Source of the DNA: Odobenus rosmarus divergens
Lineage: Eukaryota; Chordata; Mammalia; Carnivora; Odobenidae
Assembly: GCF_000321225.1 (NCBI RefSeq)
Contig: NW_004451512.1
Span: 324,894 to 388,893 of the forward strand
Length of the DNA: 64,000 nt
Direction: 5' to 3'
This document shows positions 11,200 through 23,117 of this stretch, one piece after another (position 1 is the first letter of the stretch; every line of letters begins with the position of its first letter). The notes beneath the pieces were generated by a model. It saw nothing but the letters and a program-made list of their open reading frames with translations, had not been told where the DNA came from and searched no databases. The position numbers and the translations under genes are program-made.

Positions 11200-14120
11200 T
11201 ACAGGGCCAGAGAAGAAATGCGGACTCTTTCACTTCCTCGCCTCCTCTTCCTCCCAACCCTTTAAAAATACGAAAACCATCCTTAGCCCGAGGATCACAC
11301 AAAAAAAGGTCGTGTGCTAAATTGTACCTGCCGTTCACAGTTTGCTGGCTCCACGGTCATTGGGTAAGAGATATCGAAACAAAAATATCATTAGTCAAAG
11401 GAATTCGGTGATTTTCATGTGAGAGCCGTACTGTCATTTCAAAATGGGGGGGGGGGCGGTGGATGTTTTAATGGTTGTCACAGTGACTGGGGGAGCGGGT
11501 GAGCAACACTCGGTGCCCAGAAGCTGGGGATGCTAAGCATCTGGCAATGCTCAAGGCAGGCCCCCAGAGCGACTCCCTGAGGAGCACAGCCTGACCATTT
11601 GATGCTTCTCTCTCACTGCTTTCTGGTAGCAATGAGATTGCCTTGGCAATTCACTGAAAGAAAAGACAGTAGAGAACCAAATCCTTCTCAGAGCCAATTA
11701 TTTAGGTAGTAAAGACAGGAGAAATGAGAATATAAGCCTTGAGGCAAGGACTCTCTTCAGTTCTTCATGGGATTCCTGGCACAGTGTGCAACACACACAG
11801 GCCTCCATGTCTGTTCATCTTGCCCATCAGTGCTGCTGAGGCTTGGCAGAGGGCTGCAGCAACTCAAGACCTGCTGTGGCTGACTGGGTCTTCCGCAGTC
11901 TGTCCCAGAGTAGGGTGGGCCCTGAAGAGCTGGAAGCTCACCTGAGGAGCCTGAATGGAAGCAGGGATCCCTTAAAATGGATCATAATCTGTCCTGAGTG
12001 GGCCAGATCCATCTGTAAGCCTGTCCCCGGCTGAGTTTGCAGGGGCACGAAGCTGTGTCCTGGCAGCCTTCATCGAAAAGGCATCACCAAGCCACAGGCA
12101 ACATGCAGTGGGGAGGTTTAGTTAGCAGTCAAGCCAATAAGCTGAGAGCAGCCTACAGAGCTGCCTGCTGGACTCCCCCTTTCTCCCTCACTTCATCCCC
12201 ATTATACATCTGGAGTTTATGCATACACCGCTATTTAAATAACTTGGGTAAAACCTCACATTCTCTCCTCATGAAAATGAATCCAATATCAATCTGAAAC
12301 CATTACTCAAATGCTTGTAGGCACTTTAGAAAAATGTACCAATTAGTACGAAAAGGTTCATTCTTCCTTTCGAATAGCTTTGACCATAGTCTCCTAGGCC
12401 ATACAGACCTTAGTTAGAACTGGACACAAAAGGTTGAAACTGCTTCTAGTCCCTATAAGCCATGGACTTCTTCACTCTCTTGGAGTCGTCATTTCCCCAT
12501 TTGTAAGGCCAGAGTGACTGATCACTGCCCAGCCTTTTTTCAGGGGGTGATTCTGGTAATCTGAAAGAGATGTGGCCCGTTAAAGCCTTTTATGAACTAT
12601 AAAGCACCATGAAAAATATAAAATCCCTTAGGATGCCTTGTTTTTGCATAAATCAGAATCTGGTTCTTCCTAAAAATTTCTTGTGCCTTAAAATTATTCC
12701 TCTTTAGAACAAACTAGTTATTTGCATGAGAAAACAGGTCATATAGACCTTTCATTTTGGGGCCAGATGGTAGGTACCAAGATTAGCTCCATTTTCATAG
12801 CATCATTTGGAAATTCCATGGTGGGATTTCACAGTGTCTTTTATTTCTTCATGCAGTACATCTCCATATCAAGGGTTCTACAACTGCCCAGCTGTACTAG
12901 GTGCTAAGATTGCTGCCTTATCTTCCCCATGTTGTGGCCACCCCTAGAGAGTTTATGTAACTTGCCCCCCAAAATTCAATAAGAAGTCAACCATTTTCTT
13001 AAAATTTTTTTCTATAAAATTAAATCTAGTTATTTTAATCTTTGCTAGGAGACTTAAAACATATTTCCTTCTTGTTAAATCACCAACATATGCACAATCA
13101 GTCTTCAGTAAAAAACAAAATATGCAAGTGCAAAGTAAATTGACAGGAGAAATGCAAATTCAAAAATCTCAGAAGCATTGCTTTTAGTCTGTTTTCTTAT
13201 GTGCTGAAAGCAGACCCTGCAAATCAGGTTGTGCAGAAAAATAGGAAAGAAGGTGAAATATGACTGACAACCCCAGAAAGAATGAAGAAGACGTGGTTAT
13301 GGATCCCCTGGAATTCGTTCTCTGTGGTTGAGCAGTCCTGTGTCTCAAGAGGATGGGAGCTATTTTTATCTTATATGAACCCCTTTGTTCCTTGATGTAG
13401 TGAGCCCAAGCCCTCCGGACAGGAGCAAATATTTCTCTCCTACCACTTGCCATTCCATCTTTGGCTTCAGTGACTCTAACATTCCCCTGACTTCTATAGG
13501 CCTGAGAGGCCCAAATCTCAGAGCTGATTCAGCTCATGTCCACAAGCTGGCTGCGTGCTCCAGGGTTGGCCAATGAGTTGCTCTAGGGTTTTGAGTCCTT
13601 AACTTCCAAGTTCAGCTCAATTTCTGACGAGGCAGAAGGACAGACCATATCTGTGAGGTGGCAGGATACGAGGGAAGTAGAATACTCTTTCACTGTTAGC
13701 TTTATTTTTGTCACCCACCTTCCCTTCTGCTGGCCCAGAAAACACTACTTGTTTCTCTACAGGCTTTGGGAGCTGCCTTCAATTTCTGGAACAGTTCAGT
13801 CTTGTCCATCTGATTAGTTCACTCCCCAGACACGTGTGAATTAAGCAGGCCAAGTGCACCAAGTGGTAGCAGGCTCAGTGGGGCATCATGGAAGAGTGCC
13901 CAAGGGCAGGGTGTACTGCCCCTGCCAGGCAAAGTTCCCTCTAACCAACATGGTGCTACCCTAAGATCTTCACTATGGAAATCCTACCTATTCTCAAAGC
14001 CCAGTTCACACCTTTGACCTTGATCACCTGGGCTGGAAGAGACTGACCCCCCCGTGGCAGCCCTTCTCTGCACCACGTAGAAGCTTCTTATCACTGACCA
14101 CCATGCATCCCATTTGTTTG
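11200..14120. other. noncoding DNA, mostly unassigned
   Basis: No coding exon could be supported. There is a G tract at 11445-11455 and a weak MIR-like piece near 12480-12560 (GTCATTTCCCCATTTGTAAGG). The rest is unique or too decayed to name. Confidence 0.4.
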
Positions 14121-14262
14121 CATGAGTGTCTTAGTTTTCCTTCTGAACAATCAGTTCCTTGAAGGAGGCTGGATCTATGTCTCATGCAGCCTTACACTCC
14201 AAACAACACCTAGCCTAGTACTTTGCACACACGAGGTGCTCAATAAATTATTTCATTTCTAA
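14120..14262 (+). mobile_element. L2 3' end fragment
   Basis: TCCTTGAAGGAGGCTGGATCT, then CCTAGCCTAGTACTTTGCAC and GGTGCTCAATAAATTA is the order of the L2 3' terminus. Confidence 0.7.
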
Positions 14263-14284
14263 AATAATGGCTTCTTTAGATTTT

Positions 14285-15580
14285 TACAACTTTCCTAAGT
14301 TTAATGGTTATAAAAACATATGTGGGGAAATCTCTAAACACTTGAAAATTAAACAAAACATTTACAAACAATCCATTAGTTAGAAATCCTCAAGGAAAAT
14401 TAGAAAATATTTTCAACTCAATGAAAATAAAAACATAAAATATCAAAATTTATGGGATGTACCTAAAGCAGTTAGAAGAAAATATCAATGCTTATATTAG
14501 AAAAGAAAGGTATCAGATTGATCATCTAAGCTTATACCTTAAGAAATTAGAATAGGAAGAGCAAAATCAGGACAAAACAAGAAAAAAAAGGGGGGGAGTA
14601 CAAAAGAAGGGCAGATATCAATGAAATGATAAACAGAACAATAGAGAAAATCAATGAATCCAAAAGGTGGTTCTTTGAAAAGATCAACAAAATCGATAAG
14701 CATCTAATAAAAAAAGGAGAAAAAACACAAATCACTGATATTAGGAATGAGAGCCTACAGGTGCTGTAGACATTAATGAGGTAATAAGAGAATTATTGCA
14801 AACAACTCTACACACGAATCTGACAATTTAGATGAAATGGACTAATGGACTAATTTCTCGAAAACTACAAATTACCAATTCAGTCATGATGACAAGGGTT
14901 ATCTGAATAGTCTTATCATGATTAAAGACATTGAATTCATAGTCAAAAAACCTTTTAAAAGAGAAATCTCCAGGCCTGCGTGGTCTCACTAGTGAATGCT
15001 CACAAACATTTCAAGAAGTAAGAGCAAGGGGCGCCTGGGTGGCCCAGTCAGTTAAGCATCTGCCTTTGGCTCAGGTCATGATCCCAGGGTCCTGGGATTG
15101 AGTCCTAGGATCAAGCCCTGCGTTGGGCTCTCTGCTCGGTGGGGAGTCTGCTTCTCCCTCTCCCTCTGCCTGCTACTCATGTTTTCTCTCTCTCTCTCTC
15201 AAATAAATAAATCAATCTTTAAAAAAAAAAAAGTAAGGGCAAATAAGGAGGAGCACTCCCCAGCTTGTTTTAGCAGCCAGCATTATCCTAAGACCAAAGC
15301 CACACAGCGACAACAGAAAACTTTAGATCCATATCCCTCATGAACATAGATGCAAAAATCCTCTACAAAATATTAGCAAATTGAATCCAGCAACATATGA
15401 AAATAGGAATGCATCGTGACTAAATGTCCTTCAATGAGTGAATGGGGCAATGATATTCCTCCATATTCTCACTGTGGTGATGGTTACACAAATCTGTACA
15501 TGTGTTACAATGCACAGAACTGTACACACACACACCAGGCAATTTTACTGTATGTCAGTTTCTAAAATAAAGTTTAAAAA
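14285..15580 (+). mobile_element. L1M-type LINE remnant (ORF2 part and 3' UTR)
   Basis: The ORF2 region is recognisable at DNA level (AAATATTTTCAACTCAATGA, AAAGCAGTTAGAAG, AACAATAGAGAAAATCAATG, AAGGTGGTTCTTTGAAAAG) but is broken by many stops. The tail after 15440 (GTGATGGTTACACAAATCTG...ACTGTATGTCAGTT) is an L1ME-like 3' UTR. It is interrupted by the SINE at 15028-15230. No protein can be made. Confidence 0.85.
15028..15230 (+). mobile_element. Can-SINE inside the L1M remnant
   Basis: Target duplication AAGTAAG(A/G)GCAA at 15016-15027 and 15231-15242. The middle has extra TGGGATTGAGTCCTAGGATC, a small internal duplication of the body. Confidence 0.93.
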
Positions 15581-15619
15581 TGGGTGTGTTTTGTGTGTGT
15601 GTTAGCTCTCTGGTGATAG

Positions 15620-15760
15620 TCACTAGCTTTTGTACAATACCTTCGCCAAAGTGCTTTCAGATACGTTTCACATAATTTTCTCACCATCACATGAGATGTA
15701 TGTTATTGGTCTCATTTTACAGATGGGGAAACTGAGTCTTAGAGAGGGGAATGTCTTCAC
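15620..15760 (+). mobile_element. MIR-class fragment
   Basis: CATAATTTTCTCACCATCAC, TCTCATTTTACAGATGGGG, AAACTGAGTCTTAGAGAGGG. Confidence 0.6.
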
Positions 15761-17380
15761 ATGTACTAAGGAGCAAGCTATGCCACAGGTCGAGGTCCTC
15801 AGTGCAAAGTCCCTCTCAGCAGAGTTCCTGTGAGCTCTCCTCTGGCTCTCTGCTTGGACTCCAGATGGTGGTGGCGGGGAAATTCTGTGTGCCCCCTACC
15901 CCCACGCCAGCCCCCTCAATGGAAAGTGAATACAGAAGCAATTGTGCCCAAGGCCAGTGGCTGCCAGGACCTCACTGCAGAAGGTTTTCATGAGTGAGAA
16001 CTTGCAGCACATGGAAGCTAAGGCAAGCTCCTGTCTACAGCAGCTAATCTCCGGAAAGCACGGTGTTCAGTCCACCACAGCAGAGACTTCCCCCACTCTC
16101 TAGGTGCCTGCTTTCCAGAGGGTTTCTTTTCCTTCTGTGATGCTCTTTCTTCTGTAATCCCCTAAGGGTAAGGTATTCTACCAGGCTCCACGTAAATGCG
16201 GAAGTGGAATGGAAGAGCAAGAATGAAGACTGCTAGAAGATTCCATTCAATTTTCTTTAGTTCCCTGCAACTTTAAGACAGTTATCTGCAATACCCTCTA
16301 CTCCCAATCCCTGCTCTACCCCAAAAAGCACGTGTGTGTTAGGAGAGGAGGAGAGAGCAGAAACTGGGGGACATGCCCTCTGGGGCCCTAATTGATTGAG
16401 GTGGTCAGGAGGAGTGAGTGAGGTGCCAAGAATACACTAATGAAAAATGCACTAACGACAGATTGTCATACACTTGAATATCTCTCCCCTTCTTTCAATT
16501 CAGTTAATATTTATCAAATATCTGAAGGGGTGTATGTGTCCACGTAATGGCTTATATCCCCTCTCCATCAGAGTAGATCTTGATGGTCAAGAGCCATTTT
16601 GAGGGGACTTACTTTTTAAATGGGATAACAGTTCAAGATGCCTCAGGAACTTTTGCCAAAAGTCTGGAACCCAACAGGAAAGTTTGGACAAGCAAGGGGC
16701 AAGTGTATCTCCCAGTGGCCACCGGTGCAGACCTTACCCTACTGCGATTACATCTTTTTGGAGTGATATCCTGCTTCAAAAGCTTGATTCTGGCTGCAGC
16801 ACCCTGAGACTGAGTCATTCCCTCCCATTCCAACCCCACTGGAGTCAGTCTGGCATGGGGGCTGCAGGGATAAGTGAATTTCGGGAGGCACTGAAGATGT
16901 AGAACGGAGTCTCAGACTCTGTGCAAAGGAGCAGTGGGCTAAGGGGGAAGTTTGCAGCGCCTTTGCAATCTATGTTTGGTGAGTAGAGACTGTAGGCAAG
17001 GCACATTTCATGTGCTGGCATGAGCAAATCATGGCAAGGGGCATGGAATGACTTTCATTTTATTTTGTCTGGGAGCATGAGGCACCAGGGCATGCTTTTT
17101 AGGGAAGGCAACTGTGTGTCTCTGGTGCTTGCATTGACAAACCCTAATGGTTGGAAGAGGGGCAATCCTAGGAGGACATATTTTAGGGAAGAGTAAGAAA
17201 GACCCGAGTTGCTTTTCAGGCAGCCTAAGGTTACCCTGGGAGCCTAGGATTCTTTCTTCCTTAAGGACCCAGAATGGTAGATTTTGAAACAGTATTAAAA
17301 CATTCCTATCTCCAGCAGCTTTCCTCTTTAGGGAGCAGATAGCCTGTCTTAGTGTTCCCCAAACAAAGTCAGGAAAAGGA
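15760..17380. other. noncoding DNA, nothing recognised
   Basis: No exon, CpG cluster or clear repeat is visible. Confidence 0.45.
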
Positions 17381-17399
17381 CCTGGGGTAATCCGGAATC

Positions 17400-17600
17400 C
17401 ATTTTATGGTTACGGGCTGTTTTATTTCAGTCTGAGAAGCAATTTCTCACACGCTGTCTCATCTGGTTTTCCAATTCCATGAGGCAGGTTTTATGATCCC
17501 CATTCTACCGATGAGGAAATCAAGGCTCCGAGAGATTAGGAACACGCTCAACTTCTCTCAATAATTATATGGTAGAGCAGGGACTAACTCCCAGGTCTGT
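17400..17600 (+). mobile_element. MIR-class fragment
   Basis: TGAGGCAGGTTTTATGATCC, CCATTCTACCGATGAGGAAA, TCAAGGCTCCGAGAGATTAGG. Confidence 0.65.
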
Positions 17601-18049
17601 CTGTGCAGTGCCCTCCCATGTCCTCTGTCGCCTCTCCTATATGGAGCAAGGTTCTCAAACTGAACGCCATCTCTAGGGATTGCGAAAATGACACCCGCAA
17701 GATGAGAGTTTCCTTTTACTTCAATTCTGAATTTAACAAGTGAAGACCTTAGTAGGTGCTCCACTGCTGGCCAGGAGTATTTGTTGAATGTTTCCCAAAT
17801 CCAGCCCTGCCTTCCTCCCCCCCTTCCTTCCCCCCTTCTCACAAACGCATACTGAGGCACTGCCACCCACAAGTCATGGTGTTGGGCATCATGGAAGTTA
17901 CAAAGATAAATGAGAGTCAGATTCTTCCTCCAGGCGCCTTACAAGGTTGTATCTGATCATGAATAAGCATGTTACAGTAGACCGTATCAAAGTCAATAGA
18001 TCCAAGGGCTCCTCTGTTGTACTTAACGGGAATCTAGAATACCCTTGTT

Positions 18050-18185
18050 TGTTTGCTTATATTCTGTGGCCATCAACGGCAAGCTCCCTGTGAGGAGGAA
18101 CACATCTCTACTCACCACTGAATTCTCAGTACCTGGAACGGCACCTAGGACACAGTTGGTGCTCAGTATCTGTTAAATGAATGAA
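18050..18185 (+). mobile_element. L2 3' end fragment
   Basis: GGCAAGCTCCCTGTGAGGAGG, CCTGGAACGGCACCTAGGACAC and GGTGCTCAGTATCTGTTAAATG give the L2 3' terminus. Confidence 0.75.
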
Positions 18186-18189
18186 TCAG

Positions 18190-20200
18190 TGAGAAATTGA
18201 TCCTTACTGGGGGTCTCCTAGAAAGTTGCAAGGAGAAACGAGCATTTGTACCAGGCCTTGATGGAGAGGGAGGTGTTTTAGCCAGTAAGGTAGCTACCTG
18301 TATTCCAGACAGAATGTGAAGAGTGTGGCACTGAGCTGGGCTGAAACGTACGGTACATGCGGGAGGGAAGTGAGGTTGGGCCTGTATCATCAGGACCCGG
18401 ATGGCAGCTGTTTGTTGGGTTGGCCGCGGGAGACCATCCAAGTGTCCGTAGTGGGGAGAGGCTGGCCAGACCCATGGGTTAGTGTGACAGACCGGGTATG
18501 GATCAGAGTGGGAGTGACAGGAGGGAGGCTGTTGGGGGTATTTGAGGTAGCAGCAAGAGTCCAGGTGAGAGGTGACTGAACTCGGCAGAAGTTGGGGGAC
18601 TAGGAACAGAGGGCACTTCACAACCAGAATGTTCCAATCTCACGGAGCAGATGAACGTGGAGGTTGAAGCACAGAGGGAATCGAAGAGGCTACTGAGGGG
18701 GGCACCTGGGTACTAGGAGGAGGAGCCAGACGAGAGGAGGGGACAACCGTTTGCTTGGGGCATCTCATGCTTGAGTGCCCATGGGCTGTCTGGTAAGAAT
18801 GTCCAGCCACCTATCAGAACGTCGGAGAGATGAGTGTGGCCCGACAATGTCAGCCCTTCTCATCTGTGGGTCAAAAACAGCCAGTGGAGCTGGGTTGCAG
18901 GATTACAGGCTGCAGAGCATCGGCCTTGGAAGGGGCCTTGGGACTCACGCCTCTTCTGAGGCCCAGAGAGGTTGGGTGACTTGCCCAAGGTCACAGAGCA
19001 AATTGGCCCTCCCTAATTCTTACAGGAAGTCAATTATCTTTTAAGTGATTTGAATATTAAAATTGAAAAGTTGCTAACTTGCATCTCTCTCTGTGCAAAG
19101 CTGATTAGGGAACTACAGTAATGAAATAAAGCAATTGATCTCTGTCGGTGAACTTAGCTGCCACCCACGTGAGAGCAAGGTCCTAAAGGAATCAGGTGCA
19201 GGATGGGCGGTGGCTTGGATTTTGTTTTGTTTTGTTTTTTTTAGTATGCTTTTGTCTCCTTGGGTCTCCTGCATTCAGCACCCCATGAGGGCCACAGCCA
19301 CAGATGATCAACTTGCTTGAGCTCTGAATCCATACCCTCTCAAACTTCCAAACTCCCAGGAGGTGGAGGAAAGAAAACCAAGACCTGTACTGTACCCCAA
19401 ATTCCTTTCTTCCTCACCTAAATGACATTGGTCCCGCTACAAACTCTAGGACTTTTAAGAAAAGCAAACAAAACCCCAACCACATGCCAAAGGTCATCTG
19501 GCCTGCGGTGAGAATGAATGATTAACTCCTATGAAAGAGTGAGTTTTGAGGATTTTTTTTTTTCTTTTTTTACAGCGTTCAAAGGTACGACTTGAAAATG
19601 TTAGCCCAGGGCAAATTCTAAGACAGCTCCTTCCCCCATCCCATGTGCTCCACCCAATCCCTTTCCCTCAAGGACCATGATCCGTGTCCATGTGAGGAGT
19701 GAACCCTGCCAAGGGCAGAAGGTGTGGGTCATTCCCTCTCCCTTGGTCCCTGAGGGCTCATCTGACTGCAGAGGGGGCAGGAAGGCTGAAGCTTCTACCT
19801 GGAAGGCCCGGTCTGCTTTGTCTCCATGCATCTCTCCCGCCCCTGTACTGTGAGAAATCCATTGAGACAAAGGCACAAAACATGGCTTCCCCTGCATCCA
19901 GCAGGGTGAACTTGAGGGAACTCCTTTTTCTCTCTGAGCCTCCACATGCTCGTGAACAAAATGGGTTTACGATACTTACCTACCAACGACGTAAGATAGA
20001 GCAGAAAGCACACAAAAATGTGCTTGGTGCATAGGAAGTATCAGCACACCTTGGAGTCCCTTCCTTTCCCAGAGCGTCCCCTTCCCTCCTAACCCTCCTT
20101 CCCAGACGCCTCGGGGCTTCTCCTTAGGGGTCTGTAAGGACAAGGGATTATAGGAGCTCGGTCTGCCTTTTCTCTTCCTCAGCCAGTCCACTCTTGCCGG
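18190..20200. other. noncoding DNA
   Basis: A short MIR-like piece sits near 18955-19020 (GAGGCCCAGAGAGGTTGGGTG). Apart from that and T runs at 19225 and 19552-19571, nothing was recognised. Confidence 0.4.
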
Positions 20201-20570
20201 GTAGGCGCTGGGCGCCCAGCAACGCAAGGATGTGCCACGGTCGGCTGGGGGGCCTGGACTCCCATGGTGCAGTCAGAAAAGAGGGGGCCCCCGGGAGCAC
20301 GCGGTCAGCCCGGTGGGTCAGAAGGGCCTTTCCAGGCGCCAGGTGAAGCGACGGAGGACCCCAAAGGCGCAGGGCTCTGCGGGGGGCGGGGGGGGGTTGC
20401 TGGCGGGACAGCTCAGGGCAGGGGGCATTGCCTGTGCGCAGGGTCCACAGGAGAGGAGCCGCGGGCGCCCCCTGCCGCTCCGCAGTCATACAGCGCTGAG
20501 CGCGGCTGCGGACCTCTCTCCCCAACGCAGCCCCAGGACTCTCCGCACCCCCAACGCAGGGTGAGGGGTG
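20200..20570. promoter_or_regulatory. second CpG-rich patch, candidate promoter or insulator
   Basis: Roughly 25-30 CpG dinucleotides fall in under 400 bases (for example GTAGGCGCTGGGCGCCCAGC, GCCGCGGGCGCCCCC, CAGCGCTGAGCGCGGCTGCGG). A CTCF-like core GCGCCCCCTGCCGCT lies at 20465-20479. A consensus-like plus-strand donor (CGCAGG followed by GTGAGG, GT at 20561) would fit a first exon transcribed rightward. Open frames in it overlap on both strands and are not evidence of coding. Confidence 0.42.
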
Positions 20571-21310
20571 CACCCGTGCTCCTCCTCACTCCGTCAAGAA
20601 ACCATGTCCTGGTCACCAAGGCCACAAGTCACTAATGGTAGACGCTGGACAGAGAGAGTCAAGGGCAGAGAGCTTTCCTGATGTCTCTTGATCCACCGTG
20701 TGGGCAAGGAAGAACCTCTGGGAGGGAGGCAGGAGAGGGGAGGGAAAGGCAAGCTGAGAAGGTGTCATGATCCCAGCAGCGCAGGAGCCCAGAACCCAGC
20801 TCTCTTTGACCCCTGGCCACCAAATGACCCAAACTGTGTATTTCCTTAGAGAGGGGCAGGTGGCTTGCTCACCTGATCTCTCAGGTGTGAAACTACACTG
20901 CCGTTTGGGTCGGGTGCTTCACCTAATACCCTAATATCCCTCTATGCCCCCAAGAGGGAGGTGACATTTTGCATGATATTCGAGAGTTCTGCATTATGCC
21001 GTGAAAGTGTTTTGTTCCTTTACAACACCATTCACACAGGAGCACCGCTCTTTTGTATTTGGCCTTCAAAGGTTAGGTCCTGATAGAAGATTCACAGGTT
21101 ACAAAGCCTGAGAACAGAAGATATAAGCTCACAAAAGAAAGTCATGCAGCCAAAAAATGATGCTGGTTGAATGAGAGGAAATGAATGGTCTAGACCCAGA
21201 GACAAAGAGAATGGGACAGAGACATTCTGCCAAGAGCCCTTCTGTTTGTCCCTATGCTTGGCAGGAAGGGAGGGTGAAGGCTTGAACCCCTTTCTGATGT
21301 GTTTGGCTTA
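20570..21310. other. noncoding DNA, nothing recognised
   Basis: No exon or repeat can be named between the GC-rich patch and the young L1. Confidence 0.45.
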
Positions 21311-21323
21311 AATGCAAAGTGTG

Positions 21324-21583
21324 AGGGGCGGAAATCGGAGGGGGAGACGAACCATGAGAGACTATGGACTCAGAAACAAACTGACAGTTCTAGAGGGGAG
21401 GGGGGTGGGGGGATGGGTTAGCCTGGTGATGGGTATTAAAGAGGGCATGTTCTGCATGGAGCACTGGGTGTTATACGCAAACAATGAATCATGGAACACT
21501 ATATCAAAAACTAATGATGTAATGTATAGTGATTAACATAACATAATAATAATAATTAATAAATAAATAAATAAATAAATAAA
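21324..21583 (+). mobile_element. young, severely 5'-truncated L1 (3' UTR only)
   Basis: The element holds only the 3' UTR of a carnivore L1: GGGGGAGACGAACCATGAGA, a G-rich polypurine tract, GGAGCACTGGGTGTTATACG, AATGAATCATGGAACACT, GATTAACATAACATAATAAT and an (AAAT)n tail. A perfect target duplication GCAAAGTGTG lies at 21314-21323 and 21584-21593, so this is a recent insertion of about 260 bp. Confidence 0.92.
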
Positions 21584-21620
21584 GCAAAGTGTGTGTGTGT
21601 ATGCATGTGGGGGGTGTGTG
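21584..21620. repeat. short GT-rich microsatellite
   Basis: (GT)n starting within the L1 target duplication and continuing into GTATGCATGTGGGGGGTGTGTG. Confidence 0.6.
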
Positions 21621-21759
21621 TTGCTCATACAGTCCACAAAACACCGGTGTTGGACCCTGGCTGAGCTGACTACAACAAGGATGCCTCACTGTTCCCCTAG
21701 GTAGCGCCAGGGAGGCTGAAAGAAAGGCATCCAGAGCCTGGAAGCAGCTTTTCTTCCTC

Positions 21760-21890
21760 TAAAGCCAAGGATGTGATTCCTCAACCCTTTGGAATATTAC
21801 TTCATGGAGGAGAAGAGCCTGGCCTGAGCATCTGAAGGCCTGGGTTTGAGTCCAGACCCTGCCAGGAAGTGAAGCCTATTGTGGGGCAAA
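21760..21890 (+). mobile_element. MIR fragment
   Basis: AGCCTGGCCTGAGCATCTG, GGCCTGGGTTTGAGTCCAG and CCCTGCCAGG resemble the 5' MIR part. Confidence 0.5.
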
Positions 21891-21892
21891 AT

Positions 21893-22110
21893 CATTCATT
21901 CATCCCTTCATCTAACTATCCATTTAACAAATATTCACTGAGCACATGCTAGGCACCAGGCACTGTTCTCGGTGCAAGAGATGCAGCAGTGATCAAGATG
22001 ACTCTGCCCATGAGAAGCTTACATTCTGGTAAGGAACAGGCAACCCTCTATGGGGAGAGTAAAGTAGGGTGAGGGCGCAGAGAGAGTTGCTGCTCAGGGA
22101 GGAGGGAGCT
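21893..22110 (-). mobile_element. L2 fragment
   Basis: The reverse-oriented L2 3' end reads TTCATTCATCCCTTCATC, AACAAATATTCACTGAGCAC, TGCTAGGCACCAGGCACTG and GAGAAGCTTACATTCTGG. Confidence 0.85.
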
Positions 22111-22675
22111 ATGTTGGCTTGCGAGTCAAGGGATTTCTGAACACGGGCAAACAGGTATGAAGGCGTGGAAGGGAAATCAAGAGTTCAGTTGCGGACATCG
22201 CAAATTTGAGCAAATCATTTTCTCGCCTCTCTTCTGGCCTCTCCCTTCTCACCTCTACAGCGACGGGATGTATAGGTCGCCAGTGGGTCACCAGGGTCTC
22301 CTCCGTTGTGATTAGGGCTACCTTCCCTAATCCTTACACATCCCCATGCCTTTTAAACCCACTAATAGATTCTGAATTCAGAGAAAAGAAGCAACAGTAC
22401 CCTTTTAATTCTCTTTGGGAGAGAGGGAGAGAGAAAGACCCCACAAACGCAGGTCCCCGTGTCCCACAAGGGTTCTCCCCATGCTGATGTCCTGATAACC
22501 ATGACAGTAGAATCAGGGTGGAGGGCGAGGGGAGCGAGTCAGCACACAGGCCCCGGATGAGGAAGAACCACCAAAAATGTTTGACCAGCCAGAGTCTGAT
22601 TTGGATTTCAATTCCTACATTGCTTAGGTTTGCACTTGAGAAGTTTCAGGGGCTTCTGAGCGAAAAAAAGCATTT
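22110..22675. other. noncoding DNA, nothing recognised
   Basis: No exon or repeat identified. Confidence 0.45.
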
Positions 22676-22677
22676 TA

Positions 22678-22884
22678 GGGGCACCTGGGTGGCTCAGTCG
22701 TTAAGCGTCTGCCTTTGGCTCAGGTCATGATCCCAGGGTCCTGGGATCAAGCCCTGCATCGAGCCCCGCATCGGGCTCCCTGCTCGGCAGGAAGCCTGCT
22801 TCTCCCTCTCCCACTCCCCCTGCTTGTGTTCCCTCTCTCGCTGTGTCTTTCTGTCAAATAAATAAAAATTTTTAAAAAAAAAAA
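22678..22884 (+). mobile_element. Can-SINE
   Basis: Target duplication of A-rich AAAGCATTTTA at about 22667-22677 and 22882-22892. Confidence 0.94.
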
Positions 22885-23117
22885 AGCATTTTAGACTTCT
22901 AATTACAAACCAGCTCAAAGTTTATGATCTGAGCCCCACAGTTCAACCTGTCTGAACCCCCAGGTACCTGCACTCTAAATGTAAAGACCTCTACCATCTC
23001 CTCAAGTGAGAAAATTCTATGATTCCACCATTTTGAAGGAGAGAAAAAAAACCAAATGCATGTAAAAGTCCAAGAAGCTTGAGACCTGAATGGATAGTTT
23101 CTGAAGGAGTTCTGCAA

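Noticed and set aside
10666..11265. 199-codon plus-strand frame rich in Leu, Ser and Pro
   Set aside because: It starts inside a MIR-like repeat and runs through pyrimidine-rich noncoding DNA; no family resemblance.
20148..20635. Overlapping frames of 110-141 codons on both strands
   Set aside because: They are an effect of CpG-rich composition; kept only as a regulatory candidate.
22678..22770. tRNA-like sequence with A- and B-box patterns
   Set aside because: It is the tRNA-derived head of a Can-SINE, repeated about twenty times here; no cloverleaf of a functional tRNA gene.
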